The position numbers and the translations under genes are program-made. A stretch of 64,000 bases of DNA from Phascolarctos cinereus (Eukaryota > Chordata > Mammalia > Diprotodontia > Phascolarctidae), in the NCBI RefSeq assembly GCF_002099425.1, contig NW_018344160.1, positions 682,001 through 746,000 on the forward strand, written 5' to 3'. The notes under the pieces are model-generated. The model searched no databases and was not told where the DNA came from. It saw nothing but the letters and a program-made list of their open reading frames with translations. Positions 49,027-61,104 of the stretch are shown here, one piece after another; position 1 is the first letter of the stretch; each line of letters starts with the position of its first letter.

Positions 49027-49574
49027 ACAGGATTGTTTATTTTGCTATATAATCAGGGCTTTCACAGATTATTCCCATAATTCCAAAAAGTAGCTCATAT
49101 ACTTGTTTTTGTGGTTGTAATAAAAAGATATTTTAGAGAAATTAATATTAAATCATATAGCATTTTACAAATATAATTTTGCTACTATGTTTTTAAAATC
49201 AAGGACACCGTGGTAGGTGGAGACAGTTAGTGTATAAAACAACTGGGAAACATGAAATAAGACATTCAAAGATCAATTGATGGAAACTTTTTCACTGAGC
49301 AAATTTTGACTTTGGATCTGACTTTGATGATATCAAAGGAACACACATGTGGTTGGTACACAGTATAGGCTGTCTCCAGCAAAGACTGTTTGTAAGTCTA
49401 TTTCATACTTAGTACTGATGGCTAAGTCACCTACCATAAACACTTAGTAGCTCTTTTGCTGGCAAGTTTATCCATTAGAGGCATCTTCCTTTTCTCATGC
49501 ATTAACTCATCAGTAAATCTTATAACCTTAGCTAGGATGTCCTACTAGAAGGGGAGTGGGTGGTAAAGGAAGAA

Positions 49575-49795
49575 ACATTTGGTACATAACTATATGTCAG
49601 GCAATTGCTAAGCACTTTACAAATATTATTTTATATGTTATTCACAAAAAATCCTGAGGTTATTATTATTAAAAATACTGTATGGGCTCTTTATCTCCAT
49701 TTTATCCTCAAATTATCCTCATTATGTAGTTCAAGGAATTAAGGCATGCAGAGATTAAAAGATTTGCCAAAAGTTACACAATTAGTCAGTCATTT
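49575..49795 (-). mobile_element. MIR relic, antisense
   Basis: 'gtcaggcaattgctaagcactttacaaat', AAATCCTGAGGTTATTATTA, then AAAGATTTGCCAAAAGTTAC and ACAATTAGTCAGTC. This is the usual reverse-orientation MIR order. Confidence 0.65.
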
Positions 49796-51169
49796 TTCTC
49801 TGGAAACACCTCAGCCTTGAAGTGAAAAAAAATTAAGAAGGCAAACTCCAGAGAAAAATTCAGTTCCATCACAAGAAATATTTCAAGAACTACTCTGAAT
49901 GCAGGGATATCTCTCATCTTACCCCCATACCTATCCTTTGCCTGGCCCCCAAATCCCCCCAAAAAATCTAAAAAAATTTGAGTTGGCCCCAAATTCAGCT
50001 GAGATGCATATCAAACATCAGGTTAGCCTGGGTCCATCTCAATGAATCAGTTACCTCTTTATGGAATAATTTAAAAAATAAAAAAAACACACAAAGTGAT
50101 TTTTGGAAATAAATTATGTTTGTATTTGAGTTGAGCAAAAAAAAGTACAACATCTTTGCTAATACAATTTGCTGCTGGCTAATGTTGAATATTGACTCAG
50201 CTATAAGTGGAAACCAGGTATTCCAAGATATATTCCATAGGTGATACTTTTCTTTAAAAACCATAAGGTGAAGCAAGAGAAAAAAATTAAAAAATCTTGC
50301 TTCAATTGTATAACTTCTAGTCTTGGGGCTAGAATTCCATCCACACAATAATACAAGCATTTAAGTTGTGTCTAGATGAGGTAAGCTGTTTAACAACATT
50401 ATTCAATTTTACTTACACTACAAACTTTTAAAACAACAGAGGGAAAGTAAGAATATTATTTGATAAGAGTCAATTTGTCCAGTTGTTAAAAAGTCTCTCT
50501 GATCTATTTATTCAACATTTGCTGCTGCCTCACACTCTCCTCAGCCACTGAACCACTCCCCCAACTAGACATTCACTGTGCTTTTGAGGTGATAATTAAT
50601 AAACTCTTCATAGAAATCAAATCTAAGCATAGAAAAGATTTTTATACATGGGGTCTTCTAATACATGCTATAACTTTGGGATTCCAATTCGTTTGAGGTG
50701 AAAAGTAATAATATATTCCTCATAATAACAGAGGGCAACTTCAGAATTTATACTTCAAATGCTTTTCAGGTCTCATTTATCAAAATAATTCCAAAAATGT
50801 TCACAGTTGATTTTTCTTTATGATAGTTTCTACATATTCTTTCTTCTTTTTTCTTTTATTTTAGATAAATTCTAAAACATTAAATATTAAATAGAAACTT
50901 AAATATTAAACTTACATAAAAAATAAGAAAACAAAAAGAACATGCCATGTGCAAAAAAGAACATTGAAGAGGATTCAGAATACATAGGAATAACTTTCCA
51001 TTTCAAGAAAGGCTATATAATAAATATTGCATGTTATATTAAAAGCTGTCCATCTTTTCTTTGTTTCCTTGTAGGTTTCTGTTTGTTCTTTGCCATACCT
51101 TTTTTACTTTGTTCTTTTTTCCCCCTTCCTCCTCTCTTTCCCCCACCCCAAGGCCAAAATTAAGCATGG

Positions 51170-51262
<93 letters not shown>
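51170..51262. repeat. Compound (TC)n(TA)n microsatellite
   Basis: About 26 TC units switch abruptly at about 51223 to about 19 TA units, followed by CATACA-type units. Overlapping frames (SLSLSL..., YIYIYI...) are low complexity. Confidence 0.98.
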
Positions 51263-51268
<6 letters not shown>

Positions 51269-51373
51269 CATATATATACATATATATATTATGTATATAC
51301 ACAAATAAACATATATGCATACATACTTGAATACTTAAATACATACATATATAAACATATAGTTTCCCTAAGA

Positions 51374-51592
51374 GATTCTAGTCTTCTTCTGGGACCCAAG
51401 ATGTTGGAGGAAAAAGTAAATCACTTTCACCCTCCCTTATTGACCTCTGAAAGCCCAGAAAATATCACCCCAGGAAAAACGCTGGAACAACTGAGCCAGC
51501 AAAAAGATTAGGTGCACCAGTCTTGTAGCCCAGGAAGATTGGGGGAGTAATAGGAAAGTCCCTTCTTGTTCTGGGGGATGGGGAGTAGTTAG
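51374..51592 (+). mobile_element. Sense L1 5' UTR fragment
   Basis: CTTCTGGGACCCAAGATG, then CACCCTCCCTTATTGACCTC, then AGAAAATATCACCCCAGGAA. Collinear with the 5' UTR at 19322-19540. It breaks off in unrelated DNA (51593-51814, which I cannot assign). Confidence 0.75.
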
Positions 51593-51814
51593 TTTGTGTT
51601 TTGGTTAATCGTGCCGAAGGAAAAGGCATAAGTAAGACACCTATTGGTTATGGGTTTAGCACAAGGTATAGATTGCATATGTCAATTTTACAGAGTTTGG
51701 TCTAAGAAAGACAAATGGAATTAGGTTGCATCTATTGTTTTATTTCTATTAAAGTGAGAAGCATTCATACATGGGAGCTGCAGTTTAGAACTGGACTCTA
51801 TTTTGATTTTTACT
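51593..51814. other. Unassigned DNA between opposed L1 pieces
   Basis: About 220 bases with no repeat or coding pattern recognised, between a sense L1 5' fragment and an antisense L1. Confidence 0.35.
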
Positions 51815-54800
51815 TGGAATTTCTAATTGATACTTTCTTATTTTTTTAACTGCATTCCCAATTTATTGATCTGCTCTTTCTTGTGTTGATGTACACATTT
51901 ACAGATACAATACTTTCCCTAATTACTGCTTTAGCTGTATCCCATAAACTTTGGAATTTTGTCTCATTGCTGTAATTCTCTTTAAACAAATAATTGACTT
52001 TTTCTATGATTTGTTCTTTTATCCATCCATTTTTAAGGATTAGATTATTTAATTTCCTATTAACTTTTTATTTACACTTTATTTGTGCTTCTAGAATCCT
52101 TTATTAGATACAATTTTATTGCATTATGATCTGAAAAGGATGCATTTAATCTTTCTGTTTTTTGTTATAAAATTCTGATGCCCTAATAATCAATTTTTGT
52201 ATCGGTGCAATATAAAGCTGAGTTAAAAAAAAAGGATACTCCTTTCTATCCCCATTCAGTTTTCTCTAGAGGCCTGTCAAATCTAACTGTTCTACTATTT
52301 TATTCCTCTCCTTGACTTTTTTCTCATTTAGTTTGTGGTTAAAATTATCTAGCTCTCAGAAGGGAAGGTTGAGTTTTAACACTATCATAATTTCACTCTC
52401 CATTTCCTCCTGTAATTTGTTTAACTTGTTTTTTAGTTGTGTGGTGTGGTTTTTTTTGTTTTGTTTTGTTTTGTTTTGTTTAGAATTTGGATGCTATGCC
52501 ATTTGATGGATGTATTTTTTAGTATTAATATTACTTCATTTTGTATGGTTGCTTTTAGGAAGCTGAAATTTCTCTGCTTATCCTGCCTAATTACGTCTAT
52601 TTTTGTGTTTGTTTTTTTTCTGAGATCATGATTGCTGCCCCTGTTTTTATAACTTCAGCTGACATAGAATGGATTTTGCTCCATACCCTTATTTTAACTC
52701 TCTGTGTCTCTATTTCAAGTTTCTTTCTTGTAAATAACAGATTGTTACTTTCTGGTTTCAAATCCATTCTGCTATCTACTTCCACTTTATGGGTGAGGTC
52801 CTCCCATTTACATTCACAGTTATGATTACTAATTACATTTCCATACAGCCTATTTTCTTCTTCTTATCATCCTTTCTTTCTATCCAGTCCCTCCTATGAC
52901 TGTTTTGCTTTTGACCATGGACTTCTTTTGTCTGCCCTCCTTTTTACCTCACTATTTTTCTTATCTTTTTCTTTCTTCTTTTATGTTACATAAGATAGAT
53001 TCTTCTTACTAATTGTGTGTATACATATATATGTGTGTGGATGTATGTGTGCACACACATACATCCACACATTAGCATTTACTGTCCCCACCAACATTTT
53101 CTCTTCCATTCTAAAATCTCTTTCTTGTGAGCCTCTTTTAAGTGGGATGATTTTCCTTATGTTTTCTATCCCTTCTCCCCTTTCCTGGGGGTTTCCTCTT
53201 TGTTGTCCATCTATTTTGTTTTTTATATCATACGAACATAATCGACTCACTCCTGCACCCTCTTTTTATGTAGGGTCTTTCTAACTGCTTTAATAATAAT
53301 AAAGTTCTTATGAGATACACACAATCTTCCCATGTAGAAATGTAAACAATTTAACTCTATTGAGTCTTTTATGATTTTTCTCCCATGCTTACCTTTTGAT
53401 GCTTTTCTTGAGTCTCATATTTTAAATTCAAATTTTCTTGGCAAGTAATTCTTGGTTGTAATCTCAGGTGTTTTGACTTCAAGCCCTGCAATCCTTTAAT
53501 ATAGAAGCTGCTAATTCTTGTGTGATCCTGACCTTGACTCCAGGCTATTTAAATTATTTATTTCTCATTATTTGAAGTATTTTCTCCTTGATGTGGGAGG
53601 TTTGAAATTAGGCTATGATATTCTTGGGAGTTTTCATTTTAGACTCTTTTTTCCGGTGATGATTAGTAGACCCTTTGATTTCTATTTTACCTTCTGGTTC
53701 AAGACTTTGTGGGCAGTTTTTCTTAACAATTTGTTTAAATATGATATATAGACTTTTTCTTTAATGATGACTTTCAGGCAATTAACTAATTCTTAAATTA
53801 TTTCTCCTAAAACTATTTTCCTGGTCAATCATTTTTTCTGATGAAATATTTTAGATTTTCTTCTATTTTTTAAAATTATTTTTAAGTTGCTTTATTTCCA
53901 GTCTCCTGGAGTCATTAGCTTCCACTACTCCAATTCTAGTTTTCATGAAATCATTTTCTTTTCTGAGCTTTTAGACCCTTTTTCCCATTTGGCCAATGCT
54001 GTTTTTAAGATTTTACTGTTGTTAGCATTTTCTTTGCCTCTTTTGCCATGCTGATAATTGTCTTTTAATAATTTCCTTTATTTGCTTAATTTATTTTTCT
54101 ATTTTTCCTTTACCACTTTTATTTGATTTAAAAAATTCTTTTTTATCCCTTCCAGGAATTCTTGTTGGGCTTGTGTCCTATTTATGTCTTTTCTTTTGTA
54201 CTTTGTAACTGTTTTCACTTCATTGTATTCTGAATTGTGTTTTAATCTTCCCTGTCACCATATTAACTTGCAATACTTGCACTCTTTTATTTTTTAATTT
54301 GCTAATTTTCCCACCCTTTTTCTTGGTTTGAAACATTTCTCTTAATATTGGGTTCTATTCCCAGCAACCAGGGGCACTTTCTTAAGTTTTAGGCTTTTTT
54401 GTAATGCTATTTTTGGAGATATTTCTGCAGTTTGAAAATTCTGGTGCTTCACAACTGGTGTGAACTGGGCAGAGGTGTCTTTGTCTGCTTTGCTTGTCTG
54501 CACTATGATCCTTATCCAGGAAGGGCATCTCATGCTTTGGGATAGTAATCCATACTGCTTCTCAGACTCTCTGATTTCTTGGAGCAGATATGATACTGGA
54601 CTTGGAACTTCACTTCATCTTGACTAAAACTTCTCTCTGTCCTTGAACTATGACCCAGCAGTGAGCATAGTCCATGGAGTTGCCAAACAGTATATGCTCC
54701 TATAATCATTGCTGACACAAGGGTCCTCTTTATTCTCTTTTTTGACCTATCGCCAGGCATTCTTATTACCTCTGGTTTAGGAGGATGCAAAGTTGCTGCT

Positions 54801-55045
54801 GTTTCTCTAACCACCACCTAGCTTTACCACTGGTGTTTCAAAGACATTTTGGGCCAAACTTTGCCCTCATGTCAGAGATCTCTCTTTCTGACCTCCTAGG
54901 TGGTTAGGCTGTAAGATTATCTCACTGTGAAATTTTATTGCCTCTGCCACTCCAGAATTCAATTTGAGGCATTATTTTAAAATAGGAGAGAAAAGTCAGG
55001 AGGGCTCACCTTAGTCCTTTTTCTACTCCACCGTCATGGCTCCAT
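51815..55045 (-). mobile_element. Antisense L1, 5' half (5' UTR, ORF1, inter-ORF, start of ORF2)
   Basis: The 5' end is at about 55045 (reads CATGACGGTGGAGTAGAAA on the minus strand). The 5' UTR runs to about 54260 and a decayed ORF1 from about 54260 to 53400. Inter-ORF DNA follows to about 52800, then ORF2 endonuclease text (52785-52597, containing VWSKIHSMSAEV), breaking off at 51815 before the reverse transcriptase. The 3' half is absent. The 5' UTR is the same subtype as 38481-39132 and differs from that of the HAL1. A (TTTTG)n run sits at 52450-52482. Confidence 0.75.
53035..53070. repeat. Perfect 17-base inverted repeat with 2-base spacer
   Basis: Left arm GTGTGGATGTATGTGTG, spacer CA, right arm its exact reverse complement. 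It lies within the L1 inter-ORF region. Confidence 0.9.
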
Positions 55046-55283
55046 TCCCAGGAGTGACTCACAGCATTTTTTTTAATTCCTCAGTGCCAAGAATAACGTT
55101 CAATGATATTGAACCTTGTCTCAACTAACCCAGATTTATCTTTCATTATTGGTCACTCCACTGTTATTTACACAATGAAATGTTTTCAAAATGGGAAAAG
55201 CTCCTAAACATACCCAGGTGAATGTGATTTGGGAAGGTCATGTGTTTTTTTTTGCTTTTCAAGACCACCTTGTTAAGAAATGC

Positions 55284-55284
<1 letters not shown>

Positions 55285-55322
<38 letters not shown>
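55285..55322. repeat. (GT)n microsatellite
   Basis: Uninterrupted GT run of about 19 units. The reverse frame (HTHTHT) is an artefact. Confidence 0.97.
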
Positions 55323-55326
<4 letters not shown>

Positions 55327-55424
55327 CAAATAAATGAGGGATGGGCATGCAAAGACTAAGGCATGAGAAATGGGAAAATACAGTTGTTGTTTTTTTTTCT
55401 GGCTTCATGTCAATGTTTAAGAGA

Positions 55425-55560
55425 GAATAATAGTATTAAGAGTCAGAAAACCTGGATTGAAAACAAAACATTTATATACCTGAATGAACTTATACAAGGC
55501 ATTCAATGTCAATGAGCCTCAGTTTCCTCTTGTGGAAAGTGACCAAATTGAATTAATTGA
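55425..55560 (+). mobile_element. MIR relic
   Basis: AAGAGTCAGAAAACCTGGAT, 'acaaggcattcaatgtcaa', GAGCCTCAGTTTCCTCTTGT and AAAGTGACC follow the MIR order. Confidence 0.6.
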
Positions 55561-56284
55561 TTTCTAAGAACTCTTCTAATTCTTAATATTAAAAAGTAAT
55601 GGACCAATGAACTCTGCAATGAAAATGAGGAAAAAGAAAAACAACTACAGCAGGAAAGGTGGGCAGAGCAGCTGCTCATCCTCTTCATCAACCTAAATGG
55701 TTACAGAATTAAGCATCTAATCTAAAATAGCTATCCCAGTAATCAGTTGCCTATTGATAAATTTTCTGCTTAACTGAACATTTTTTAGAATTTCAACAAA
55801 AGGATGTAAATTGCCCCCAAAAATAATTTATAAGAATGACATTCCTTTAAATCATCGTATCTTAAGCAGTTAGGGATGTCTTACAACATGCACTCTTACT
55901 AAAAAAAAAAAAAAGAGGAGGAAGAAAAAACAAAAACCAGATATTCTTCAAATCAAAATATTGACTGGTGAGAAGGCACAGATGGCACATGTACTATGAG
56001 CCACATGGTGCACAAAATGTTAATGAATACAGAGACTGGTTTTCTAAGCCAAGAAACTAGTTTTCCTTAAACAAATTTAGATAATACGGATGCATATTTG
56101 GGCACTGATTTAGGTTACTTTAACTTTCTCCTTACATGTTGTAGTGTAATCTCTCCCCAACCCCAACAAACTATATAAACTTAAACTCATTAGCAGAAAG
56201 GATAGAAATACTAGAGGCATTTCAGAATCTACAGAACTGGTGACATAATATAACAATCCAATGATTTTTAAAATTTTGAAATTT

Positions 56285-56450
56285 TAAATATTTTATTTTT
56301 TTCAAATTACATGTAAAACAATTTTTTACATTCATTTCAAAAGAAATTGTGTTTCAGATTAAGTTTCCTCCATTTCTTCCTTTTCCCATTCCTCAAAAGA
56401 ATAATTTGGTATAGGTTATATGTGTTGTATTCTGCAAAACATTTTCTTAG
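56285..56450 (-). mobile_element. Antisense L1/HAL1 3' end fragment
   Basis: Poly-T-rich start, then TTCAAATTACATGTAAAACA, then 'tttcctccatttcttcc', then TTGGTATAGGTTATATGTG. This matches the 3' UTR text at 600-680 and 31150-31220. Confidence 0.6.
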
Positions 56451-56452
56451 AG

Positions 56453-57549
56453 AGTGAACTTCTAGGAGTCAAGATGGTGGAGTAAGCAAGAACTCACTCT
56501 CATTGTCCCTTATACACAGCAAAGAACCCAGAAAATATCACCACAGGAAAAATCCCGAAACAATGCAGCCAGTGGAAAGATCATGTGCAGCCATCTTTTA
56601 GCCCAGTAAGCTTGGGGAATTAATGGGAAAATCTCCCTGTCTCTGGTGGAAGGGGAGCAGAACAGGATGGAAGGTCTCTTGACAAGCCAAGGCAAGCCCC
56701 ACCTCAGCAACCCAATGGGAGACCCTGAGCCTTAGGATGATGGAACAAGCAAGCACCAATACAGGGACCACCACGTGCCTTGGCATAGGCAGAGTAAGCA
56801 GGAAAGTCCAGCTTGGAGAGGGACCGTGTGCACCAGCAGGAAAGTGTCCTCCAGTGGGTGAACCTCCCTGTGATTCAATGCACTTCCTGGTGGATAGACA
56901 TCCTCCACTGGCCAGACCACACTCCCACTCACTGACCTTCAATGTAGCAGTAAGGAAACAAAAAAAGCCCACCTGACCACAGCACACATCAGCCACCACA
57001 GCCAGTTCCAGCTCAGCACCAGGTAAGCTACTTGGCACCTACATGCTCCAGCTGCCAGCACCTGAGGCCCACAAGTCCAGTGACTAGGCCCCTGTCCTAC
57101 AGCACAAGTAGCTAAGGACAGTGCTCCTTATGCCCCTGAAGAAAAGATCACATTTAAAACCAGGAAAAAAAGGTAAACATAGTGAGGAAAAAGGAAAACA
57201 AAACAAAACAAAATGCTGACCATAGATTCTTCTTAAGGCAACAGGTAAGATCAAAACACAAAATCAAAAATGGACAACATTGTCAGTATACTCACATACA
57301 AAAATAACAAAAGGGAATATGAACTCATCTCAAGCACAAAAAGCCTTCTTGGAAGGGCTCAAGGAGGGTACTTTCAAAAGTATAAAAAAATAGAAAACAA
57401 TAAAAAATACCTCTTTGGAAAAATGACTGACCTGGGAAACACACCCAGGAGAAATTATTTAAGAATTATAGGTCTTCCTGCAGTCTGTGATTGAAAAAAG
57501 AGCCTGGACAGCATCTTTCAAAAAATCATCAAGGAGAAAAACTACACTT
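56453..57549 (+). mobile_element. Sense L1, 5' UTR and part of ORF1
   Basis: The 5' end is CTTCTAGGAGTCAAGATGGT at about 56459. A long 5' UTR follows to about 57210, then broken ORF1 pieces (TKSLLGRAQGGYFQ, YLFGKMTDLGNTPRRN-LRII at 57270-57494). It ends in mid-ORF1 at 57549, where the 5' end of the next sense L1 begins. Confidence 0.75.
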
Positions 57550-58304
57550 CTGACTTTCACTTCTAGGAGCCAAGATGGTGGAGTAAAAATAAGTCCTTCT
57601 CACCCTCCCATTTCAACCTCTGAAAGCCCAGAAAATATTGCCCAGGAAATACTCTGGAAGAGCTGAACCAGAAGAAAGAAGGGGTGCAGCAGTCCAGTAG
57701 CCAAGGTACCTTAATGGATTAATACGAAAGGACTCTCTTGCCCTGGGGGAAGGGGAGCAATACAGAATGAAAGGCATCCCAGCAAGCTAGTGGAAAGCCC
57801 CTCCTCAGCATATCAGGAGGAGATCCTGAAACCCAGGTGGTGGAGCAGGCAAACACCAACACCTGGACCCCAGAATGCCTCAAGAGGGTGGAAGAACCAG
57901 TGGAAACCAGCTGAGGAAATCACCAGGTGCCTCAGCATTCTACCACAGTCTTCCAGTGCCTCAGCAAAAAATCTGTGAAGTTCTCCAAGGGGCCCCAGGA
58001 AGATAAACATCCTGCAACATCCATCTGAAAGCAGCTGAAGAAAGCAAAAGGAAAGGAAAACCAGGCAACACCCAGGGGCCAGACTGCCCAATGCTACCAC
58101 TAGAGTGCCAGTGTTGCTGATTCTAGCCCAACACCAGGTAAGCTACCAGAACCCTACAGCCTCCAATTGCCAACATCAGAGTCCTGAGCACACAAAGCCA
58201 GTGACTAGGCCCAGAGTTCCCAACACAAGAAGCTTGGATCAGTCTCCTCTTCTCCCCAACAGGAGAGCTCAATCTCTTTAAAGGCCAAGGAAGAAAGAAA
58301 CACC

Positions 58305-59441
58305 ATGAGTAAAAAGAAGTGTACCACAGATTCAGTTATAAGAACAGTGAAGATCAAGGCAGAAATTCTGAAGAGGACAATATTTTCAACAAATACATCT
58401 GGAACCTCAGAGGGGAATATGAAGTGGTCTGAAGCACAAAAGGCCTTCTTAGAAGATCTCAATAAGAATTTTAAAAGTCAAATGAGAGAGGTAGAAGTGT
58501 CCTTAAAAAATACAATTGGCCAACTGCAAAAAAAAAAAAAAAGAAAGTGCACTGAAGAAAACAAGTCCCTAAAACATACAATTGCCTAACTGGAGAAAAG
58601 TACACTGAAAAAACCAAATCCCTAAAAAATAAAATTGGCCAAATGGGGAAGAAGAAAACATTTTTAAAAAAAAAATTAGAATTGGGCAAATGGAAGCTAA
58701 TGACTCTATGAGAGAACAAGAATCAGTCAAACAGAAGCAAACAACAAAAAAAAAGAAAAACACAGATGAAACCGTAAAATACCTCATTCATGTAACAACT
58801 GACCTGGAGAAAACAATCCAGGAGAAACAATTTAAAAATTACTGGTCTACCTGAAAATCAAAATGAAAAAAAGAGCCTTCACAGTAGGCTCTTTGACCTG
58901 TGCCCAGGCTTAACCCACAGGGCTCAAGGCATGGTTCTCCAAATCTCCTTACAAGGGAGGTTCCAGACACATTCTGTGTCATTCTCTGAACCTTCAGGAA
59001 ATTATAAAGGAAAACTGCCCTTAGGTTCTAGAACCAGAGGGTAAAATAGCCATAGAAAGAATCCACCAGTCACTTCTTGAAAGATATCCAAATAGAAAAT
59101 GCCAGAGAATATAGTATCCACATTCCAAAACTACCAGATCAAAGAGAATATACTGCAAGGAGCCAGAAAGAAACAATTTAAATATCATGAAACCACAGCC
59201 AAGAATACACTGAACCTCGCAGCTTCTACATTAAAAGACCATTGGGCTTGGAACATGATATTCCTTAAGGCAAAAGAGCTTGGATTGCAACCAAGGATAC
59301 ACTACCCAGCAAAAGTGAGCATGATCTTTCGGGGAAGAAATGAATATTCAACAAAATAGGTATTTCCAAACCTTCCTGACAAAAAGACCAGAGCTCAACA
59401 GAAAATTTAATCTTCAAATACAAGACTCAAGAGAGACATAA
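58305..59441 (+). pseudogene. L1 ORF1 pseudogene with an LTR scrap inside
   Basis: Starts MSKKKCTTDS; the stop is at 59439-59441. The N-terminal and coiled-coil region (58305-58589) is open. A repeated K-S-TEENKSLK-TIGQ unit (about 58510-58650) shows tandem expansion of the coiled coil. The C-terminal RNA-binding half (59099-59359: NIVSTFQNYQIKENILQGAR, then LAASTLKDHWAWNMIF, then RIHYPAKVSMIFRG) is recognisable. About 117 bases of ERV LTR sequence (58879-58995) interrupt the middle. Several stops are present. Confidence 0.8.
58879..58995 (+). mobile_element. ERV LTR (U3) fragment inside L1 ORF1
   Basis: TTTGACCTGTGCCCAGGCTT, 'ggttctccaaatctcc' and ATTCTGTGTCATTCTCTGAA match 60718-60808 in the LTR at the right end of the window. 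Only this part of the LTR is present. ORF1 text is continuous on both sides. Confidence 0.75.
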
Positions 59442-60665
59442 AATATAATGGGACAGAAAGATACAATATGTTGTTAATAAGAGCAAATTTTTTTATGTCA
59501 CTACAAGGGAAGATAACACTTGTAACTCTTGAGGACTCTATTTTTATTACAGCAGACTAAAGGGATACACATAAAGGGGATGGATATAAGTTGACTTCGA
59601 TGTAATGATAAAAAAGTCTAGTCAAGTGGGTTAAATGGATGCAAATGAGTGGTTTAATCTGATCTAATAAAATCTATTGAGAGAAAAGGAAAGAAGGAGG
59701 CAGACAAGGGCGAATTACATTACAAGAAAAGACACAGAATCTAGTTACAGCAGAGGGAAAGAAAGAAGGGAGATGAGCATTATTTGAACTTTACTCTCAT
59801 CAGATTTGGCTCAAGAAGGGAATAACATAATTAGTTAAGTATAGAAATCTAATTTGCCCTACAGGAAGTAGGACAAAAAAGGGAAAAGAAAATGGAGGGG
59901 ATAAAAGGGAGGGAGAAAGTAGTAAAGGTAAATGAGAAAAAATGGGAAGGGGCTAATTAGAAGAGAGGAGGGACTGAGGGAGGCAGTGTAAAAACAAAAC
60001 ACTAGTGAGGAGGGAAAAGGAGAAAGGAGAAAGAAAAGCATAAACAGGGGTGAAAAAAGGATTGTGAGAAAGACAAAGACAGTAATCATATCTATGAATG
60101 TGAATGGAATGAACTCTCCCATAAAATGGAAGCAGATTAAAACCATAATCATACTATATGTTGTTTACATGAAACACATTTGAAAAAAAGCAATACACAT
60201 TGGGTAAAGGTAAAAGGCTGGAGCAGGATAAATTATGTTTCAGCTGAAGTAAAAAAAAAAAAAAAAAAAAGCAGTGGTACTAATTCTGATCTCAGAAAAA
60301 GCAAAAGCAAAAATAGATCTTATCAAAAGAGATAATGAAGGAAAATACATCCTGCTAAAAGGCACCATAGACAATGAAGTAATATCATTACTTAACACAT
60401 ATGCACCAAATGATATAGCAACAAAATTCTTAGAGGAGAAGTTCAGGGAGTTAAAGGAAGAAATAGACAGCAAAGCTATACTTTCCCTTTTTGAACTAGA
60501 TAAATCTAACCACAAAATAAACAAGAAAGAAGTTAAGGAGGTGAATAAAATATTAGAAAAGTTGGTATGATAGATCTATGGAGATAAATGAATGAATATA
60601 GAAAAGAATGTACTTTGTTCTCGGAGGTACATGGCACATACACAAAAATTGATCATGTACTAGAG

Positions 60666-61104
60666 TGTAGAGGGCCAGCTGCATTGGCCCTATGCTGGTT
60701 TTAGATTCAGGACAAAGTTTGACCTGTTCCCAGGCTCAAGGCAAGGTTCTCCAAATCTCCCTTTGCAAGGGAGATTCAAGAGACATTCTGTCTCATTCTC
60801 TGAACCTTAGATTTGCATATCACCCCTCTATGCAAGTGACACCTAGGTGCCAGGGAAAAGTCTTGGAGTTTTACATCCCAATCTAGGAACTGTGATTACG
60901 AGAAAACACGTATTGTCAGTTATCAGCAGATGTTCAGGGAGTGTCTCAAGGGGAGGACTTTTCTGTAGCTAGGCTAAGATTTTATCTATATAACCTGTAC
61001 CATCAGATGAATAAACTGAGTCAGTCCTTACTGATGCGCCTGGCCCATGTCTCACATTTATTTCGCGCCTTCCTGTTCTGGGTATTATCTTATTGCTAGC
61101 AACA
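60666..61104 (+). mobile_element. 5' LTR of an endogenous retrovirus
   Basis: About 439 bases, beginning TGTAGAGGG and ending AGCAACA. TATATAA is at 60987-60993 and AATAAA at 61010-61015, followed immediately by a primer-binding site. Length and layout suit a betaretrovirus-like LTR. Confidence 0.8.

Larger units (their letters stand above)
40906..51373. other. Least repetitive 10 kb of the window; no gene seen
   Basis: Apart from the small MIR, L2, ancient-repeat, microsatellite and 7SL entries listed separately, I recognise nothing. Open frames (longest about 121 codons at 50360-49995, minus) lack motifs, have AT-driven composition and no supporting context. Introns or distal regulatory DNA cannot be excluded by eye. 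Confidence 0.5.
55046..56284. other. Mostly unassigned DNA with small repeats
   Basis: Contains a GT microsatellite and a MIR relic, listed separately. No gene seen. Confidence 0.45.
57553..60665 (+). mobile_element. Sense L1, 5' UTR, ORF1 and start of ORF2, cut by an ERV LTR
   Basis: The 5' end is at about 57553 (TTCACTTCTAGGAGCCAAGA). The 5' UTR runs to 58304 and ORF1 from 58305 to 59441. Inter-ORF DNA follows to about 60065, then the endonuclease N-terminus of ORF2. Its readings include AKAKIDLIKRDNEGKYILLK, SLLNTYAPND and KSNHKINKKEVKEVNKILEK (60274-60570). At 60665 the text stops in a 'cacaaaaattgatcatgtac' context and a TG...CA LTR begins, so the ERV landed in this L1. ORF2 has a poly-A expansion near 60250-60270. 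The remainder, if kept, lies beyond the window. Confidence 0.85.

Noticed and set aside
49995-50360. 121-codon minus-strand frame in repeat-poor DNA
   Set aside because: Hydrophobic, AT-driven composition, no motif and no neighbouring gene structure.
51061-51330. Repetitive SLSLSL/YIYIYI frames as a repeat protein
   Set aside because: Translation of a TC/TA microsatellite.
56598-57038. 146-codon minus-strand frame with cysteine-rich text
   Set aside because: Reverse shadow of an L1 5' UTR, which is GC-richer and so stays open by chance.
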